DNA of 38,170 nt, from the NCBI GenBank assembly GCA_027315185.1, contig DAHUYO010000025.1:3593-41762 (forward strand), read 5' to 3'. The stretch is from Acidobacteriota bacterium. Lineage in GTDB: Bacteria > Acidobacteriota > Terriglobia > Terriglobales > SCQP01. Shown here piece by piece: positions 7,796-16,043 of this stretch. Position 1 is the first letter of the stretch. Every line of letters starts with the position of its first letter. The translations under genes and the position numbers were made by a program. The notes beneath the pieces are model-generated. The model worked only from the letters and a program-made list of their open reading frames with translations, searched no databases and had not been told where the DNA came from.

Positions 7796-9658
7796 GTGCT
7801 TCGCCGCTTGCTGCTCGTTACCGCCGCCGCGACGTTCTGGGCGGCCGCCGCCTACGCGGGGTCGCCGCCCGCTCCTTTTCGCCATTTCCGCGTCACGGTG
7901 TACATACCCGTCAACATCGTGCAGCGCATGGCCGCCGATCCCGGGTGGATGCGGAGCAGTTGGCGCACCTTGCGCCGCCGCTTGCCGGTGAATGAGGTCT
8001 TCATCGAGAGCTTCCGCGGTGGAGACACCGCGACCGGGGCGGAGCTGGAGCGGGTCCAGCGCTTCTTCCAGGCCCAGGGCGTGCAGACCGCCGGCGGCAT
8101 CGCTTGGGCCGGTCCCGGCGGCCATGGCCAGTTCCGTTCCTTGTGCTACACCGATCCCGCCACCCGCGCCTTGGTGCGGCGGGTCTCCGCCCTCACCGCG
8201 CGGCACTTCCACCAGATCATCCTGGATGACTTCTTCTTCAACAACACCAAGACCGCGACGGACATCGCCGCCAAGGGGCAACAAAGCTGGTCCCAGTTCC
8301 GCCTGCGGCTGATGGATCAGGTGGCGCGGCGGCTGGTTCTGGCGCCGGCAAGGGCCGCCAACCCCAAGGTGCGCATCATCATTAAGTTTCCGAATTGGTA
8401 TCCGTCGTTTCCGGGGCTCGGCTATGACCTTGCGCAAGAGCCGAAGATTTTCGGCGAAATCTGGACCGGGGATGAAACCCGGGATCCGGACATCACCGAT
8501 CAGCAGCTGCAGCAATATGAGAGCTACGAAATTTTCCGCTACTTCGCGAACGTGGCGCCCGGGCATAACGGCGGCGGCTGGGTGGATCCCTACGGCGTGC
8601 GCTACGTGGACCGCTACGCCGAGCAGTTGTGGGACACCATGCTGGCCAAGGCGCCGGCGATCAATCTGTTCGAGTACACCGACCTGCTGCGTCCGGCGCG
8701 GCCGGGGCAGCGGCCCTGGGCGCGGCAGCACACCAGCTTCGACTATGCCGCCCTAGCGCGGCGTTGCCGGCGCCGTTTCGGCGCGGCGCCGCTGACCGCC
8801 GACGTCGCGGACCAGGCGTTGCGTTCCATGGACCGGCTAGTGGGCAAGCTGGGGCGCCCGCTGGGCCTTGCCAGTTACCGCCCCTATCAGTCCAGCGGCG
8901 AGGACTTCCTGCGCGATATCGCCGGCATGCTCGGCGTGCCGGTGGAGATGACGCCACAATGGCCGGCCCAGGCGAAAACCGTGCTGCTGACCGCCACGGC
9001 CAAGTTCAATCCCGGCATCCTGGCGCGGATGCAGCAGGCCCTGGCTTCGGGACAAAACATCATCATCACCAGCGGCTTGCTGCGCGCGCTGCAAAACCAC
9101 GGATTCGACGCCCTCGACGATATGCGCGTGACGCGCTCGGTCATGGCGGTGGACAGTTACTACGCCGGCTTCGGCGCCGGGGCCGGCAAGCATTTGCCGG
9201 GCGCCGGAGCGCCCATTCTGTTTCCCGCTGTTCGCTTCGACACCAATGAAGATTGGGCAGTGGTGCGGGGCTTGGCCCATGGGCGCAGCGCGCCGCTGCT
9301 GCTGATGGACCGCTATGGCAAGGGCGAACTCTACGTCTGGACCATGCCGGAGAATCTGAACGATCTGTACCGCCTTCCCCCGGCGGTGCTCAACGCTCTC
9401 CGCCGCTATCTATGCGCCGGGCTGCCGGTGCGCCTTTCCGGCCCGGCCAAGGTCAGCTTGTTCGAATACGGCAACGGCACGTTCGTGGTGGAGTCCTTCC
9501 GCAGCCGGCCCGTGGACATCGGCTTGCACGGCGCCTTCGCACGGCTCCAGCTGCTGGCGGGCGGGAAAGCATTGCGTGGCGTGGCCGCCGCGGGCGGCGG
9601 ATACCGCTATCGGTTGACGGTTCCGCCGCACAGCTACTTGGCCTTTCGTGAACGATAA
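7796..9658 (+). CDS. Large secreted protein, probable glycosidase-like barrel, function unknown
   Basis: The 620-residue product starts at a GTG chosen because a classical signal peptide follows at once (LRRLLLVTAAATFWAAAAYAG). The frame upstream reads as non-coding. Mature residues ~30-330 look like a (beta/alpha)8 barrel with acidic strand ends: VFIESFRGGD, IILDDFFFNN, IIIKFPNW, EIWTGDETRD, NLFEYTDLL. The pattern VLLTA...ALASGQNIIITSGLLRAL (about 400-440) resembles a flavodoxin/GATase-like domain. The final ~120 residues look like a beta-sandwich. This order recalls GH42-type enzymes, but I recognise no family signature, so an exported or periplasmic carbohydrate-active enzyme is inference only. 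The gene is monocistronic and convergent with the DUF6580-like gene. Confidence 0.75.
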   Translation: MLRRLLLVTAAATFWAAAAYAGSPPAPFRHFRVTVYIPVNIVQRMAADPGWMRSSWRTLRRRLPVNEVFIESFRGGDTATGAELERVQRFFQAQGVQTAGGIAWAGPGGHGQFRSLCYTDPATRALVRRVSALTARHFHQIILDDFFFNNTKTATDIAAKGQQSWSQFRLRLMDQVARRLVLAPARAANPKVRIIIKFPNWYPSFPGLGYDLAQEPKIFGEIWTGDETRDPDITDQQLQQYESYEIFRYFANVAPGHNGGGWVDPYGVRYVDRYAEQLWDTMLAKAPAINLFEYTDLLRPARPGQRPWARQHTSFDYAALARRCRRRFGAAPLTADVADQALRSMDRLVGKLGRPLGLASYRPYQSSGEDFLRDIAGMLGVPVEMTPQWPAQAKTVLLTATAKFNPGILARMQQALASGQNIIITSGLLRALQNHGFDALDDMRVTRSVMAVDSYYAGFGAGAGKHLPGAGAPILFPAVRFDTNEDWAVVRGLAHGRSAPLLLMDRYGKGELYVWTMPENLNDLYRLPPAVLNALRRYLCAGLPVRLSGPAKVSLFEYGNGTFVVESFRSRPVDIGLHGAFARLQLLAGGKALRGVAAAGGGYRYRLTVPPHSYLAFRER

Positions 9659-9676
9659 AGAGGGTTGCGGGCGCCG

Positions 9677-9709
9677 AAAAAACGCCGCTCTCGGGCTGAG
9701 TCGAGCGGC
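9677..9709 (-). terminator. Rho-independent terminator of the DUF6580-like gene
   Basis: On the minus strand GCCGCTC (9709-9703) pairs with GAGCGGC (9690-9684), followed by G and a run of six T (9682-9677). It lies about 95 bases past the stop at 9804 in the gap between two convergent genes. The stem may also stop the opposing transcript, but the T run serves only the minus strand. Confidence 0.7.
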
Positions 9710-9803
9710 CAGCTTAGCGCCGCGAAGGTGTGGCTCCTGAAAAGCTCGGCATTTGTCCTGGCATCCGGCCGGAACTGCCGCGCCGGCGGCCGGGAGCGGG
9801 GAG

Positions 9804-10370
9804 CTAAGCGGCCACCTGCATGGCGGCTTGCCGCTGGCGGGCCCAGGCGTAGGCGGTAAAGAACACCGCCACGAAGAACAGGTCGCCCATCACTTCATTG
9901 GCGGCAAACGGCAGACCCGCCAGGTAGCAGGCTTCCAACCCCGAAAGGGTGCGGGCATAGAGCAGCCCGGAGAGCCAAACGCCGAAGTTACTGATCAGGA
10001 AAAACGCCACCGAACCGGCCACGGTGGTGAGGGCCACGCGGCCGGGGCGGACGCGGTTCCGCAAGCTGAGTCCGAGAACCAGGAATACTCCCCAAGCCGC
10101 CCAGGTGAAGTACTGATCTCCGCCGGGCGCGGCGTGATAGACCAGGGCGTTGAGCACGAAATCGCTGGCGACGATGGCGGCTAGCGGGAACCAAAGCCGC
10201 CTGGCGATCATCCAGGCGCCGCAGAACAGCAGCATGGCGCCGACCGGGGTGAAATTGGGCCAATGGGGGGCAAAGCGCATCGCGATCGCACCCAGGGCCA
10301 AAGCGAAGAAGCCATAGGAAGCGCCGCCCGACGGGGCGGACGCGGTGGGGGAAGAGGTCGGCACGTCCAC
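9804..10370 (-). CDS. DUF6580-like integral membrane protein
   Basis: The 188-residue product from a GTG at 10370 has about five membrane helices. Family-like marks are RFAPHWPNFTPVGAMLLF near residue 31, the ASDFVLNALVYH stretch, FFLISNFGVWLSG near 120, LEACYLAGLPFAANEVMGDLFF near 145 and a basic end. This is the pattern of DUF6580 proteins, which resemble small-solute or ECF-type S components; no substrate is known. A TTG 36 bases further up would also keep the frame open. The GTG is preferred because TACTCT lies 7 bases before it, in the leaderless spacing seen elsewhere here; neither start has a Shine-Dalgarno sequence. Confidence 0.8.
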   Translation of the reverse strand: MDVPTSSPTASAPSGGASYGFFALALGAIAMRFAPHWPNFTPVGAMLLFCGAWMIARRLWFPLAAIVASDFVLNALVYHAAPGGDQYFTWAAWGVFLVLGLSLRNRVRPGRVALTTVAGSVAFFLISNFGVWLSGLLYARTLSGLEACYLAGLPFAANEVMGDLFFVAVFFTAYAWARQRQAAMQVAA

Positions 10371-10377
10371 GCCAAAA

Positions 10378-10383
10378 AGAGTA
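10378..10383 (-). promoter_or_regulatory. Putative -10 box of the DUF6580-like gene (leaderless arrangement)
   Basis: TACTCT on the minus strand, then 7 bases (TTTTGGC), then GTG. This suggests transcription begins at or next to the start codon. It is a weak consensus match on its own. Confidence 0.35.
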
Positions 10384-10677
10384 GCAGGAGCCGAGCGCGG
10401 CAACAAGAGACAGAAGGACGCAACCCGCGGCGCGCGGTTTTACTCGGTGCGGGCAAATTTTCCCGTGTTCCGTTCTTCCATTGCGCCCGGCCGCGGCGGG
10501 CAAAGCCTTTGTTCGGCGCTGGATAGCCGTGGCGGGCGGTTTGGCCCTCGGCGTGTAAGGAAGAGGGCGTGTGAGGTCAGCAACTTCCGCGCTGGCCACC
10601 CGCGGTTCCGCTCAACCGCGGGTGGCTGGCAGGAGGCCCAGTGGGACGATCCGAATCACGGCTCTAAGGAGAGCATT

Positions 10678-11592
10678 ATGACGATGCAGCGCAACCACAT
10701 CCATCCGGTGCTGGGCAGTGTAGCGGCAGTCGCCTTGGCGTTCGCGCTGCCCTTGGCCGCGCAACAAGCGCCGACCCAGACCATGGCGGCGCAGCCGGCA
10801 TCGGCGGCAGCCAGCGCGGCGCCGGCGCCGACCGCCGCGAACACCAATCCGGCGCCGCCCAGCGCGACCGGGGAGCCGCCCTTGAAGGTGCAGAGCCACG
10901 AAGGCTTCTGGGGCCGCATCAATCCCTTCGCCCGCAAGAAATGGGTGCAGCAGCATGTGCAGCCGATCCGCGACCGGGTGAACGAGCTGAACGGCCTGGA
11001 TACCGGCACCGCTAGCGAGTTGGCGCGGCTGAAGGCGCGCACGCGGGCGGAAATCGCGGCGGCGAAGGACGACGCCGATCAGGCGAATCAAGCCGCAAAT
11101 GCCGCCCAGCAACAGGCGCAAAGCGTGGCCAGCCAGTCCGATCAACTGGATCAGCAGGTGGCGACGTTTCGCAGCCAGGTGGAGAACGCCGACCAATATC
11201 AAGTGGCGCAAACCGCCAATCTGCACTTCCGTCCGGGCATGGCGCGGCTGAATCGCCGGGCGCAGTCATCGTTGCAACAGTTTCTAGGGGGGCTAGCCCA
11301 GGAGAAGGGCTACTTGGTAGAGGTGCGGGCCTATTCGGCTGGCCGCGGGGTGGCGGCCATTCGCAATAGCCAGGAGTTGGCGGACGCCGTGGTGCGGTAC
11401 TTGGTGATGGATGAGAACATTCCGTTGTACCGCATCTACACCGTGGGGTTGGGGAATGCCTCACGAGCGATGTCCGGCGCGGCGCCGCGACGCCTGCGGC
11501 GCGGGGGCCAGGTCAGCATAAGGATCCTGCGCAGCGATCTGGCCGCCAACAACGCACCAAACGCGGCGAGCACGCCGGCCAATCCGCAATAA
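10678..11592 (+). CDS. Secreted protein with a divergent OmpA-like C-terminal domain
   Basis: The 304-residue product starts at the ATG at 10678, fixed by AAGGAG 6 bases upstream. A signal peptide (MTMQRNHIHPVLG, core VAAVALAFALPLAAQ) is followed by an Ala/Pro/Thr linker. A short segment GFWGRINPFARKKWVQQHV comes next, then a long Ala/Gln-rich helical stretch (about residues 95-175) likely to be a coiled coil. The C-terminal ~110 residues follow the OmpA peptidoglycan-binding pattern in weakened form: NLHFRPGMARLNRRAQSSL, YLVEVRAYSAGRG, NSQELADAVVRYLV, IYTVGLGN. The usual GHTD motif has become RAYSAG, so diaminopimelate binding may be altered. Probably periplasmic, linking envelope and cell wall. 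A strong terminator follows. Confidence 0.8.
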   Translation: MTMQRNHIHPVLGSVAAVALAFALPLAAQQAPTQTMAAQPASAAASAAPAPTAANTNPAPPSATGEPPLKVQSHEGFWGRINPFARKKWVQQHVQPIRDRVNELNGLDTGTASELARLKARTRAEIAAAKDDADQANQAANAAQQQAQSVASQSDQLDQQVATFRSQVENADQYQVAQTANLHFRPGMARLNRRAQSSLQQFLGGLAQEKGYLVEVRAYSAGRGVAAIRNSQELADAVVRYLVMDENIPLYRIYTVGLGNASRAMSGAAPRRLRRGGQVSIRILRSDLAANNAPNAASTPANPQ

Positions 11593-11626
11593 CCACACTC
11601 CAATCCATACAGTGAGCAGAGGCCCT

Positions 11627-11656
11627 GCGCCCCGGATTTCCGGGGCGCTTTTTTTT
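11627..11656 (+). terminator. Strong rho-independent terminator after the OmpA-like gene
   Basis: GCGCCCCGGA (11627-11636) and TCCGGGGCGC (11639-11648) form a perfect GC-rich stem with a minimal loop, followed by eight T (11649-11656). It ends the plus-strand transcript before the convergent argH gene. Confidence 0.92.
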
Positions 11657-11764
11657 GCTCGGTGGCGCCGGTGCTCAGCTCAGACGCAACGGGCTGGTGG
11701 GTATGTGCAGCACGGCGGTTTCGGCGAGGCGCTTCGCCAAGAGCATCCGCTCTGATTTCCAGCG

Positions 11765-13171
11765 CTAGCCGGCGAGCAGGCGGGCGGCTTGGGCGCGGAC
11801 TTGCTCCGGGGCGGTGCCGCCGATGCAATTGCGCCGCGCGACGCTGGCGGCGGCCGAGAGCTGGGCCACGGCGGCGGGGTCGAGCTGCGGCGCCAAGCGG
11901 GCGAGTTCGGCGGGAGAAAGTTGGCGGAAGTCGCGGCCCGCATCCAACGTGGCGGCGACCATGCGGCCGACGATCTCATGGGCGTCGCGGAACGCCACTC
12001 CTTGGGCGACCAGCAGGTCGGCGAGATCAGTGGCCAGCAGGGCCGGGTCGGCGACGGCGCGAGCCGCGGCTTCGGGGCGGACGGCGGCGGTCGTGACCAC
12101 GCCCGCGGCGATGCGCAAACAGTCCAGGGCGGTGTCCAGGGCGGCGAAAAGGCTTTCCTTGTCCTCTTGCAGGTCGCGGTTGTAGGCCAGGGGCAATCCT
12201 TTGAGCAGGAGCAGAATCTGCATCAACGCGGCGGTTTGGCGGGCGGATTTGCCGCGGATCAGCTCCAGGGCGTCGGGATTCTTTTTCTGCGGCATCAAGC
12301 TGCTGCCGGTGGCGAAGGCGTCGCCCAGCGCCAGCCAGCCGCATTCGGCGCTGGAATAAAAAATCCAGTCTTCCGCCCAGCGGCTGAGGTGAATGCCCAG
12401 CAGCGCCAGCGTGAATAGAAGTTCGGCGGCGAAATCGCGGTCGGCGACGGCGTCCAGGCTATTTTGCGTGATGGCGGCAAAGCCCAACTCGCGGGCCAGG
12501 GCCTGGCGATCCAGCGGGAACGAGCAGCCGGCCAAGGCGCCGCTGCCGAGCGGCAGGACGGCGACGCGGGCATAGGCGTCTGCCAGGCGCCGGCGGTCGC
12601 GCTGGAGCATTTCGGCGTACGCCAGTGCATGGTGGCCGAAAGAAACCGGCTGGGCGCGTTGCAGATGGGTATAGCCGGGAATGAGCACGTCGGCGTGATC
12701 GCGGGCGAAGGCGGCGAAGGCGGCGATCAGATCGCCCAGCGCCTGCTCGCAGGCGGGGCGAAGATCCAGGCAATAGAGGCGCAGGTCCAGCGCGACCTGC
12801 TCGTTGCGGCTGCGGCCGGTTTGCAGCTTGCGAGCCGCCGGGCCGGCCATGGCCTCCAGCCGCTGGGCGACATAGGTGTGGACGTCCTCGATGCCCGGAT
12901 CGTCGGGCGGCGGCGCGGCGGCCAGCTCCGCCACCAACTGGGCGCAGGCGGCGTCCAAGGCCGCGGCTTCGCCGGTGTTGAGGATGCCGGCGGCGGCCAG
13001 GGCGCGGGCCCAGGCGCGGCTGCCGCGGGCTTCGGCGTGAGCCAAGCGGCGGTCATAACTGAAGGAAGCGGAAAAGCGGTCGAACTCCGCCGCTTGCGCG
13101 CCGCGCCGCGCCGCGGGATCGAATCGCCCGCCCCACAGCTTGGGTGCGCCGGAGGGGATTTTATCCGCCAT
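11765..13171 (-). CDS. argH: Argininosuccinate lyase
   Basis: The 468-residue cytosolic homotetramer splits argininosuccinate into arginine and fumarate, the last step of arginine synthesis. Fumarase/aspartase superfamily marks are clear: KLWGGRFD at the N-terminus, DVHTYVAQRL, TGRSRNEQVALDLRLY, the THLQRAQPVSFGHH loop carrying the catalytic His, and the signature GSSLMPQKKNPD with the catalytic Ser. The C-terminal GGTAPEQVR helix is also typical. The start ATG (13171) lies inside the end of argG, an 11-base overlap that implies translational coupling. It is the last gene of argR-argF-argG-argH. Confidence 0.96.
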   Translation of the reverse strand: MADKIPSGAPKLWGGRFDPAARRGAQAAEFDRFSASFSYDRRLAHAEARGSRAWARALAAAGILNTGEAAALDAACAQLVAELAAAPPPDDPGIEDVHTYVAQRLEAMAGPAARKLQTGRSRNEQVALDLRLYCLDLRPACEQALGDLIAAFAAFARDHADVLIPGYTHLQRAQPVSFGHHALAYAEMLQRDRRRLADAYARVAVLPLGSGALAGCSFPLDRQALARELGFAAITQNSLDAVADRDFAAELLFTLALLGIHLSRWAEDWIFYSSAECGWLALGDAFATGSSLMPQKKNPDALELIRGKSARQTAALMQILLLLKGLPLAYNRDLQEDKESLFAALDTALDCLRIAAGVVTTAAVRPEAAARAVADPALLATDLADLLVAQGVAFRDAHEIVGRMVAATLDAGRDFRQLSPAELARLAPQLDPAAVAQLSAAASVARRNCIGGTAPEQVRAQAARLLAG

Positions 13172-14396
13172 GGCGCTGGGTGGCCCGCTGCTGGTGCAAG
13201 CGGGTGCGGGTGGCGATGGGCAGGCCGATGCAGTTGATGAAGCCGGCGGCATCGCGCTGTTCATATTGCTCGTTCATGGTGAACGAGGCCAGCTCGGAAG
13301 AGAACAGGGAATAGGGGGAACGGCGGCCGGCGACCAGCGCGTGGCCCTTGTGCAGGCGGAGCTTCACTTCGCCGGTGGTTTGCTGCTGGGCTTGGTTGAC
13401 GAAGGCGTCCAAGGCTTCCCGCTGGGGAGTGAACCACAATCCGTTGTAGACCAAGCGGGCGTAGTCGAGCGCCAAATGCTGCTTCATGAAGGCGGTGTCG
13501 CGGTCCAGGGTCAGCGCCTCGAGTTCGCGCAGCGCGGTGAGCAGCAAGGTGCCGCCGGGGGTTTCATAGGCGCCGCGGGACTTCATGCCCACGAAGCGGT
13601 TTTCGACCAGGTCAATGCGGCCGATGCCGTGGCGGCCGGCCAATTCGTTCAGGCGCGTGAGCAAGGCTACCGGGCCCATCGCCGCGCCGTCCAGGGAAAC
13701 GGGCACGCCGGCGGCGAAACCGATGGTGATGTATTCCGGCTGATCCGGCGCGTCGGCCAGGGATCGCGTCAGCATCCACACATCATCCGGAGCTTCCAGG
13801 GCGGGATCCTCGAGGGCGCCGCCTTCGTGGCTGATGTGCCAGATATTTTGGTCGCGGCTGTAGATCTTCTTGACCGTCTGCTCGATGGGCACCTGATGCG
13901 CCTGGGCGTAGGCGATGGCGTCCTCGCGGGAGCGAATGTCCCATTCCCGCCAAGGAGCGATGACCGCCAACTGCGGGGCAAAGGCTTTATACGTTAGCTC
14001 GAAGCGGACTTGGTCGTTGCCCTTGCCGGTGCAGCCATGGGCCAGGGCGTCGCAGCCGGTGGCCAGGGCCACTTCGACCTGCTTCTTGGCGATGATGGGC
14101 CGGGCAAAGGAGGTGCCGAGGAGATATTTGTGGTCGTAGACGGCGCCGGCCTTGAGCGTGGGCCACACGTAACCGGTCAGGAATTCCTCGACCAGATCCG
14201 CCACCACGACGTCGGTGGCGCCGGTGCGCAGGGCCTTGGCGCGCACCTGGCCGAAGTCATCGCCCTGGCCGACGTCGGCGACGACGGCGACGATGGCGGC
14301 GGCGCCATAGTGTTCCTTGAGCCAGGGAATAATGATGGAGGTGTCGAGGCCGCCGGAGTAGGCGAGGGCGATTTTTTTGAATTGAGCAGAGGACAT
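13161..14396 (-). CDS. argG: Argininosuccinate synthase
   Basis: The 411-residue product condenses citrulline and aspartate at the cost of ATP. The N-type ATP pyrophosphatase loop AYSGGLDTS is at residues 13-21. GTSFARPIIAK, HGCTGKGNDQVRFE and the WHISHEGGALEDP region cover the citrulline and aspartate sites. Length is normal (about 400). No Shine-Dalgarno sequence precedes the ATG. An AATAAT hexamer preceded by TG (14424-14419) overlaps the argF stop and might be a weak internal promoter, but 23-base spacing to argF suggests one operon. The gene overlaps argH by 11 bases. Confidence 0.96.
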   Translation of the reverse strand: MSSAQFKKIALAYSGGLDTSIIIPWLKEHYGAAAIVAVVADVGQGDDFGQVRAKALRTGATDVVVADLVEEFLTGYVWPTLKAGAVYDHKYLLGTSFARPIIAKKQVEVALATGCDALAHGCTGKGNDQVRFELTYKAFAPQLAVIAPWREWDIRSREDAIAYAQAHQVPIEQTVKKIYSRDQNIWHISHEGGALEDPALEAPDDVWMLTRSLADAPDQPEYITIGFAAGVPVSLDGAAMGPVALLTRLNELAGRHGIGRIDLVENRFVGMKSRGAYETPGGTLLLTALRELEALTLDRDTAFMKQHLALDYARLVYNGLWFTPQREALDAFVNQAQQQTTGEVKLRLHKGHALVAGRRSPYSLFSSELASFTMNEQYEQRDAAGFINCIGLPIATRTRLHQQRATQRHGG

Positions 14397-14419
14397 GGGT
14401 GTGTAGTTGGTGGACGCGA

Positions 14420-15472
14420 TTATTGCACTCGCGCCGGGCGGCGCCGAGCGGCGGGCGGCCGGCCGGCGGATGGAGAAGATGAGAGCGTAGCCGGAGGAAG
14501 AAGGTGGGCCAGGACGGCCTTCTGTGCGTGCAGGCGGTTTTCCGCTTGCAAATACACCAACGAGCGCGGGGAATCAATCACGTCGCCGGCGACTTCCTGG
14601 CCGCGGTGGGCGGGCAGGCAGTGCATGAAGTAGGCGCCGGGGGCGGCCGCGGCCATGACCTCCGCGGTCACCTGATAGCCGGCGAACTCGCGGGCGCGGC
14701 GGGTGGCTTCGGCCTCCTGGCCCATGCTGGCCCAGGTGTCGGTATAGACGGCGTGGGCGCCGCGGACGGCGGCCAGGATGTCGTGACCGACCTGGATTTG
14801 CGCGCCGGTGGCCTGGGCGCGGGCCTGCGCGGCGGCCAGGACGGAAGCCTTGGGAGTGTAGCCGGGCGGCGTGGCGAGGGCGAATTCGATGCCTGCCAGG
14901 GCCGCGGCTTCCAGCAGCGAATGCAGGGTGTTGTTGCCATCGCCGATGTAGGCCAGCTTGAGCGGGCGGCGGCGCTGCGTCGGCGAGGCCAGCCCCGGGT
15001 AAACGGCGCGCAGGGTCACGAAGTCGGCGAGCGCCTGGCAGGGATGGCTGTGATCACTGAGGCCGTTGATGACCGGGACGCGGGAGGCCCGGGCCAGGAG
15101 GCGAATGGATTGATGCTCGAAGGTGCGGGCGACGATGCCGTCCAGCCACAACTCCAGGTTGCGGGCGACGTCCTCGATGTCCTCGCGCTCGCCGAGCGGG
15201 GAATCCGAAAAGTCCAGGAAGACGGCATAGCCCCCCATGGTTTGCATGGCCACGTCGAAGGTGACGCGGGTGCGGAGGGAAGGCTTCTCGAAGATCATGG
15301 CCAAGCCGCGCCCGCTCATGCGTTGGCGGAAGCGGGCGGGCTCGGCGCGCATCTCGGCGGCGAGGTCGAGCAGGGCGAAGAACTCCTGGTGCGAAAGGTC
15401 GGCGAGGTCAATGAAATCGCGCGCCGGAGCGGCGGGCGAAACGGCGAGGCGAGCGGCGGCGGTTTTCGGCAT
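14420..15472 (-). CDS. argF: Ornithine carbamoyltransferase
   Basis: The 350-residue product transfers carbamoyl phosphate to ornithine to give citrulline. Carbamoyl-phosphate-binding motif KPSLRTRVTFD is near residue 63 and HPCQALADF near 143. The ornithine-site motif HCLPAHRG is near 288, and DTWASMG near 250. Leu in place of the usual Thr in S-T-R-T-R occurs in part of the family. The HCLPAHRG motif and the arg context favour ornithine over N-acetylornithine or N-succinylornithine as substrate. An N-terminal stretch of ~20 residues and a Ser/Pro/Arg-rich C-terminal tail of ~25 residues extend beyond the usual ~310. It lies 31 bases after argR. Confidence 0.94.
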   Translation of the reverse strand: MPKTAAARLAVSPAAPARDFIDLADLSHQEFFALLDLAAEMRAEPARFRQRMSGRGLAMIFEKPSLRTRVTFDVAMQTMGGYAVFLDFSDSPLGEREDIEDVARNLELWLDGIVARTFEHQSIRLLARASRVPVINGLSDHSHPCQALADFVTLRAVYPGLASPTQRRRPLKLAYIGDGNNTLHSLLEAAALAGIEFALATPPGYTPKASVLAAAQARAQATGAQIQVGHDILAAVRGAHAVYTDTWASMGQEAEATRRAREFAGYQVTAEVMAAAAPGAYFMHCLPAHRGQEVAGDVIDSPRSLVYLQAENRLHAQKAVLAHLLPPATLSSSPSAGRPPAARRRPARVQ

Positions 15473-15503
15473 GGGCGGACTCGGCGGTTAGGAGGCGGGG
15501 CGG

Positions 15504-15950
15504 TCAGCGGGCCAACAATTGGCGCAGGCGGCGGCGCAGGGCGGCGCAGGCGGCGGTGTCGGGGGCGATCAGCAGCACGGTGTCATCGCCGGCCAGGGTG
15601 CCGGCCAGGCCGGGCCAGCCGGCGGCATCGAGGGCGGCGCCGACGCGGGGCGCGGCGCCGGGGTCGGTCTTGACCACCAGCAGGTTTTGCGCTGGGCGCA
15701 GGTCGCGGACGAACTCGGCGGCGATGCGCGCCAGCTCGATCTCCGCCGGGGGCGCGGCGGCGTTCTCGCCCAGCCGGGCGTAGCCTTCGGGGGTCTTGAC
15801 CAGTCCCAGCTCCTTGAGGTCCCGCGACAAGGTGACCTGCGTGGTGGCCAAGCCGGCGCGGCGGAGCGCCCTCGCCAGTTCCGCCTGCGAGCGAAAGGCG
15901 CGCGCGTGCGCCAGCTTGAGGACCTGTTCCTGGCGGTAGGCTTTGCTCAT
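15504..15950 (-). CDS. argR: Arginine repressor ArgR
   Basis: The 148-residue product is standard for ArgR. It has an N-terminal winged helix (RSQAELARALRRAGLATTQVTLSRDLKELGLVKT, written in parts: SQAELARAL, TTQVTLSRDLKELG) and a C-terminal oligomerisation and arginine-binding domain with GTLAGDDTVLLIAPD near residue 117. Arginine-bound hexamers bind ARG boxes. Two such boxes lie just upstream, so it probably represses its own operon, argR-argF-argG-argH. It is the first gene of the operon, a compact arrangement in which the repressor is controlled with its targets. No Shine-Dalgarno sequence is visible before the ATG. Confidence 0.94.
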   Translation of the reverse strand: MSKAYRQEQVLKLAHARAFRSQAELARALRRAGLATTQVTLSRDLKELGLVKTPEGYARLGENAAAPPAEIELARIAAEFVRDLRPAQNLLVVKTDPGAAPRVGAALDAAGWPGLAGTLAGDDTVLLIAPDTAACAALRRRLRQLLAR

Positions 15951-15966
15951 TCGCGTTTGCGACCGG

Positions 15967-16001
15967 AATGAATATTTATTCCTGCTGTGAATATTTAAAC
16001 A
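15967..16001 (-). promoter_or_regulatory. Two ARG boxes overlapping the argRFGH promoter
   Basis: TGAATATTTATTC (15969-15981) contains the perfect palindrome GAATA-TT-TATTC and matches the E. coli ARG box core TGAATWWWWATTCA closely. TGAATATTTAAACA (15988-16001) is a second, less symmetrical copy. Their centres are 19 bases apart, about two helical turns, as expected for paired ARG boxes. The 30-base A+T-rich island must also hold the promoter of argR. Confidence 0.85.
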
Positions 16002-16043
16002 GACGGCGGCGGCGGCGTCAACGGCGGCGCCCGGGGGGCGCGC

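Noticed and set aside
9700-9712. 13-base string GTCGAGCGGCCAG shared with 19451-19463
   Set aside because: At this length several chance matches are expected in 38 kb of GC-rich DNA, and the first copy is part of a terminator stem; the flanks do not match.
10371-10406. TTG at 10406 as start of the DUF6580-like gene
   Set aside because: It keeps the frame open but has no ribosome binding site and would place the TACTCT -10 candidate inside the coding region; the GTG at 10370 fits better. Not fully excluded.
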